From NCBI GenBank assembly GCA_036925085.1, contig JAUPFP010000195.1, positions 1 through 64,000 on the forward strand: 64,000 nt of DNA, read 5' to 3'. Of this stretch, positions 60,714-64,000 are shown piece after piece. The notes beneath the pieces are model-generated. The model made no database searches. It worked only from the letters and a program-made list of their open reading frames with translations, and had not been told where the DNA came from. A program made the translations under genes and the position numbers. This DNA comes from Brachycybe producta. Taxonomy: Eukaryota > Arthropoda > Diplopoda > Playtdesmida > Andrognathidae. Each line of letters begins with the position of its first letter. Position 1 is the stretch's first letter.

Positions 60714-61800
60714 GACATTGAAATTAAGTTGAAATTGAAGTTGAAATTGAAGTTAAAATTGAAGTTTAAGTTTAAGTTAAGGTTAAAGTTGAAATCGAAG
60801 TTGAATTTGAAGTTGAACTTGAAGGTGAAGTTGAAGTTAAGTTTGAAAATGAAGTTGAAGTTGAAATTGAAGTTGAAATTGAAGTTGAAATTGAAGTTGA
60901 AATTGAAGTTGAAATTGAAGTTGAAATTGAAGTTGAAATTGAAGTTGATATTGACATTGAAATTGAATTTAAAATTGAAGTTGAAATTGAAGTTGAAATT
61001 GAAGTTGAAATTGAAAATGAAATTGAAGTTGAAATTGAAGTTAAAATTGAAGTTGAAATTGAAGTTGAAATTGAAGTTGAAATTGAAGTTGAAATTGAAG
61101 TTGAAATTGAAGTTGAAATTGAAGTTGAAGTTGAAATTGAAGTTGAAGTTGAAGTTGAACTTGAAGGTGAAGTTGAAGTTAAGTTTGAAAAAGAAGTTGA
61201 AGTTGAAATTGAAGTTGAAATTGAAGTTGAAATTAAAGTTGAAATTGAAGTTGAAATTGAAGTTGAAGTTGAGTTTGAAGTTGAAATTGAAGTTGAAGTT
61301 GAATTTGAAATTAAAGAGGAAGTTGAAGTTGATTTTTAAGTTGATGTTGAATTTAAAGTTGATGTTGAAGTTGAAATTGAAGTTGAAGTTGAAATTGAAA
61401 TTGAATTTGAAGTTGAAATTGAAGTTAAAATTGAAGTTGAAATTGAAGTTAAAATTGAAGTTGAAATTGAAGTTGAAATTGATGTTAAAATTGAAGGTGA
61501 AGATGAAGTTGAAGTTAAGTTTGAAATTGAAGTTGAAGTTGAAATTGAAGTTGAATTTAAAGTTGAAGTTGAAGTTGAAGTTGAAATTGAAATTGAAATT
61601 GAAGTTGAAATTGAAGTTAAAATTGAAGTTGAAATTGAAGTTAAAATTGAAGATGAAATTGAAAATGAAATTGAAGTTGAAGTTGAAGTTGAAGTTGAAA
61701 TTGAAATTGAAATTGAAGTTGAAATTGAAGTTAAAATTGAAGTTGAAATTGAAGTTAAAATTGAAGTTGAAATTGAAGTTAAAATTGAAGTTGAAATTTA
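60714..61800 (+). repeat. Mixed tile, L box at 60,714
   Basis: L box in the domain-1 form, C, GACATT, 12-mers with GAAAAT and AAAATT variants, C with GAAAAAGAAG, T with a private GAGGAAG and GATTTT (near 61,316-61,337), D, X, then AAAATTGAAG repeats as at 37.6 and 43.5 kb. Confidence 0.72.
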
Positions 61801-63540
61801 AGTTAAAATTGAAGATGAAATTGAAAATGAAATTGAAGTTGAAGTTGAAGTTAAAGTTGATGATGAAGTTGAAGATGAAGTTGATGTTCAAGTTGAAGTT
61901 GAAGTTGAAATTGAAGTTGAAGTTGAAGTTGAACTTGAAGGTGAAGTTGAAGTTAAGTTTGAAAATGAAGTTGAAGTTGAAATTGAAGTTGAAAATGAAG
62001 TTGAAATTGAAGTTTAAATTGAAGTTAAATTGAAGTTTAAATTGAAGTTGAAGTTGAAGTTGAACTTGAAGGTGAAGTTGAAGTTAAGTTTGAAAATGAA
62101 GTTGAAGTTGAAATTGAAGTTGAAAATGAAGTTGAAATTGAAGTTGAAATTGAAGTTGAAATTGAAGTTTAAATTTAAGTTTAAATTCAAGTTGAAATTG
62201 AAGTTGAAATTGAAGTTGAAATTGAAGTTGAAATTGAAGTTGAAACTGAAGTTGAAATTGAAGTTGAAATTGAAGTTGAAATTGACATTGAAATTAAGTT
62301 GAAATTGAAGCTGAAATTGAAGTTAAAATTGAAGTTTAAGTTTAAGTTAAGGTTAAAGTTGAAATCGAAGTTGAATTTGAAGTTGAACTTGCAGGTGAAG
62401 TTGAAATTAAGTTTGAAAATGAAGTTGAAGTTGAAATTGAAGTTGAAATTGAAGTTGAAATTGAAGTTGAAATTGACATTGAAATTGAATTTAAAATTGA
62501 AGTTGAAGTTGAAGTTGAAGTTGAAGTTGAAATTGAAATTGAAATTGAAGTTGAAATTGAAGTTAAAATTGAAGTTGAAATTGAAGTTAAAATTGAAGTT
62601 GAAATTGAAGTTAAAATTGAAGTTGAAATTTAAGTTAAAATTGAAGATGAAATTGAAAATGAAATTGAAGTTGAAGTTAAAGTTAAAGTTGATGATGAAG
62701 TTGAAGATGAAGTTGATGTTCAAGTTGAAGTTGAAGTTGAAATTGAAGTTGAAGTTGAAGTTGAACTTGAAGGTGAAGTTGAAGTTAAGTTTGAAAATGA
62801 AGTTGAAGTTGAAATTGAAGTTGAAAATGAAGTTGAAATTGAAGTTTAAATTGAAGTTTAAATTGAAGTTTAAATTGAAGTTGAAGTTGAAGTTGAACTT
62901 GAAGGTGAAGTTGAAGTTAAGTTTGAAAATGAAGTTGAAGTTGAAATTGAAGTTGAAAATGAAGTTGAAATTGAAGTTGAAATTGAAGTTTAAATTGAAT
63001 TTTAAATTTAAGTTTAAATTGAAGTTGAAATTGAAGTTGAAATTGAAGTTGAAATTGAAGTTGAAATTGAAGTTGAAACTGAAGTTGAAATTGAAGTTGA
63101 AATTGAAATTGAAATTGACATTGAAATTAAGTTGAAATTGAAGCTGAAATTGAAGTTAAAATTGAAGTTTAAGTTTAAGTTAAGGTTAAAGTTGAAATCG
63201 AAGTTGAATTTGAAGTTGAACTTGCAGGTGAAGTTGAAGTTAAGTTTGAAAATGAAGTTGAAGTTGAAATTGAAGTTGAAATTGAAGTTGAAATTGAAGT
63301 TGAAATTGACATTGAAATTGAATTTAAAATTGAAGTTGAAATTGAAGTTGAAATTGAAGTTGAAATTGAAGATGAAATTGAAGTTGAAATTGAAGTTGAA
63401 ATTGAAGTTGAAATTGAAGTTGAAATTGAAGTTGAAATTGAAGTTGAAATTGAAGTTGAAGTTGAAATTGAAGTTGAAGTTGAAGTTGAACTTGAAGGTG
63501 AAGTTGAAGTTAAGTTTGAAAAAGAAGTTGAAGTTGAAAT
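61801..63540 (+). repeat. About 833-bp tandem duplication (X-C-C-L block)
   Basis: GATGATGAAG recurs at 61,859 and 62,691 (832 bp), and the L-box slip at 62,284 and 63,118 (834 bp). Each unit holds an X box, two C boxes split by GTTTAAATT clusters, a 12-mer run with GAAACT, and a GCAGGT L box. An unshared -1 slip lies near 62,025 in the first copy. Confidence 0.85.
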
Positions 63541-64000
63541 TGAAGTTGAGATTGAAGTTGAAATTGAAGTTGAAATTGAAGTTGAAATTGAAGTTGAAAT
63601 TGAAGTTGAAGTTGAGTTTGAAGTTGAAGTTGAATTTGAAATTAAAGATGAAGTTGAAGTTGAATTTAAAGTTGATGTTGAATTTAAAGTTGAAGTTGAA
63701 TTTGAAGTTGAAGTTGAAATGGAAATTGAATTTGAAGTTGAAATTGAAGTTAAAATTGAAGTTGAAATTGAAGTTAAAATTGAAGTTGAAATTAAAGTTG
63801 AAATTGATGTTAAAATTGAAGGTGAAGATGAAGTTGAAGTTAAGTTTGAAATTGAAGTTGAAGTTGAAATTGAAGTTGAATTTAAAGTTGAAGTTGAAGT
63901 TGAAGTTGAAATTGAAATTGAAGTTGAAGTTGAAGTTGAACTTGAAGGTGAAGTTGAAGTTAAGTTTGAAAAAGAAGTTGAAGTTGAAATTGAAGTTGAG
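63541..64000 (+). repeat. Partial tile running off the window
   Basis: 12-mers, a T-like box without the usual TTTTAAG (reads GAATTTAAAGTTGATG), D, C with GAAAAAGAAG. The GAAATGG near 63,717 is in a different context from the W boxes. The array continues past the window edge. Confidence 0.8.

Larger units (their letters stand above)
2008..63230 (+). repeat. L-box family: 35 copies with a conserved -1 phase slip
   Basis: GACATT GAAATT then AAGTT (five bases) and a leader of about 120 bp. GACATT starts at 2008, 4500, 6953, 8376, 9426, 10830, 12341, 13456, 16780, 19894, 22462, 23859, 26409, 27904, 29296, 31283, 33822, 35274, 36779, 38254, 39921, 41438, 44100, 46175, 47753, 49006, 50559, 52798, 54038, 55579, 57391, 59191, 60714, 62284 and 63118. 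Three more leaders near 40,336, 49,434 and 54,478 are entered in phase with no slip. Leader variants: GACGG (2,008), GTAGG (13,456; 16,780), GCAGG (nine domain-2 copies), GAAGG (others). Confidence 0.9.
1..64000 (+). repeat. Satellite array of GAAnTT hexamers (12-bp unit GAAGTTGAAATT), entire window
   Basis: Every part of the window reads as consecutive hexamers of the form GAAnTT or one-base variants, most often alternating GAAGTT and GAAATT. The + strand carries G, A and T with only scattered C (in GAACTT, GACATT, GTCGAAG, ATCGAAG, GTTCAAG and a few others). Orientation never reverses. Variant hexamers recur in fixed order, giving cassettes of about 100-300 bp and higher-order repeats of about 0.8-6 kb. 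I saw no unique sequence, transposon end, rRNA, tRNA, promoter, terminator or intron-like stretch. The absence of genes holds for every interval longer than 300 bases. Eukaryotic heterochromatin is inferred from array size alone; the species is not identifiable from this. Confidence 0.97.

Noticed and set aside
2008..63230. L box as a transposon end or insertion target
   Set aside because: No target-site duplication, inverted ends or foreign sequence; it is composed of the same hexamers with a one-base loss.
3085..63725. ATG codons in GAAATGG as gene starts
   Set aside because: More than twenty copies open the same EV/EI frame that closes at the next TTTTAAG; no ribosome site or promoter context distinguishes them.
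1..64000. Heat-shock elements from the repeated GAA
   Set aside because: Needs inverted nGAAn/nTTCn blocks at 5-bp steps or 10-bp spaced GAA; here GAA recurs every 6 bp in one orientation and TTC is rare.
1..64000. Triplex (H-DNA) or G-quadruplex tract
   Set aside because: The strand is not homopurine (TT every 6 bp), and there are no GGG runs.
1..64000. CRISPR array
   Set aside because: No unique spacers; all sequence between repeats is the same hexamer.
1..64000. Telomere repeat
   Set aside because: Telomere units are G-run rich (such as TTAGGG or TTTAGGG); GAAGTTGAAATT has none, and HOR structure is not telomeric.
1..64000. Declaring the array a centromere
   Set aside because: HOR organisation is compatible, but no chromatin or positional evidence is in the sequence; subtelomeric or interstitial heterochromatin fits equally.

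Overview
The whole 64 kb is one uninterrupted tandem-repeat (satellite) array. I found no gene, RNA gene, transposon or other unique sequence in it. The + strand is built from the hexamer GAAnTT, mostly as the 12-base unit GAAGTTGAAATT. Interruptions are single-base hexamer variants (GAACTT, GAAGGT, AAAGTT, GATGTT, GAATTT, TAAGTT, GTAATT, GACATT and others). The + strand has almost no C, and the array never inverts, so G/C asymmetry is extreme and constant. A eukaryotic heterochromatic block (pericentromeric, subtelomeric or similar) is the simplest reading, because a pure satellite tract this long is not expected in a bacterium. I cannot name the species.

The variant hexamers are ordered into recurring cassettes, and the cassettes into higher-order repeats (HORs). 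Five cassettes are used here as landmarks. (1) P box, about 259 bp, 15 copies: from TTATATTT through GAGATTGTTGTT to GATGTTCAAG. (2) L box: GACATT GAAATT, then a 5-base AAGTT that shifts the hexamer phase by -1, then a leader with GTTTAAGTTTAAGTTAAGG and AAATCGAAG; 35 copies with the slip, 3 without. (3) W box: a +1 slip (GAATTTT, 13 copies) and/or GTCGAAG...GAAATGG. (4) C box: GAACTTGAAGGTGAAG then AAGTTTGAAAAT or AAGTTTGAAAAA. (5) T/D/X boxes: GAATTTTAAGTTGATGTT, GATGTTAAAATTGAAGG and GAAGATGAAATTGAAAATG. Pure 12-mer runs of 10 to 26 units sit in front of many L boxes, and their lengths are exact multiples of 12.

Domain 1 (about 1-37.2 kb) is organised by P boxes. P-to-P tiles are about 1.1-1.3, 2.0, 2.6 (three related blocks), 2.9 (two blocks with identical 2,887-bp P spacing plus one enlarged relative), 3.3, 3.8, 3.9 and 4.5 kb. 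Recent unequal-exchange duplications can be read directly: 662 bp (2,973/3,635), 1,014 bp (8,082/9,096), about 3.34 kb (12,451/15,799), 1,397 bp (about 21.7/23.1 kb) and a 5,966-bp super-period (27.4/33.4 kb). A cluster of six single-base indels at 30,507-31,060 looks like an assembly or polishing scar.

Domain 2 (about 37.2-59.7 kb, and again about 61.6-64 kb) has no P box. It has its own markers: GCAGGT in L, GAAGCTGAAATT, doubled GAACTT, and GAAAAAAAAGTT. It carries an about 5.1-kb tandem HOR (46.5-56.5 kb), a 1.8-kb tandem (55.6-59.2 kb) and an about 833-bp tandem (61.8-63.5 kb). Between them, about 59.7-60.7 kb is a patch of domain-1-type sequence with the only P box in the right half.

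Because the hexamer contains no stop in most frames, five of six frames are open for hundreds of codons. They encode alternating polar/apolar dipeptides (KL, EV/EI, NF, TS/IS, QL/QF). These are by-products of the repeat, not supported genes.
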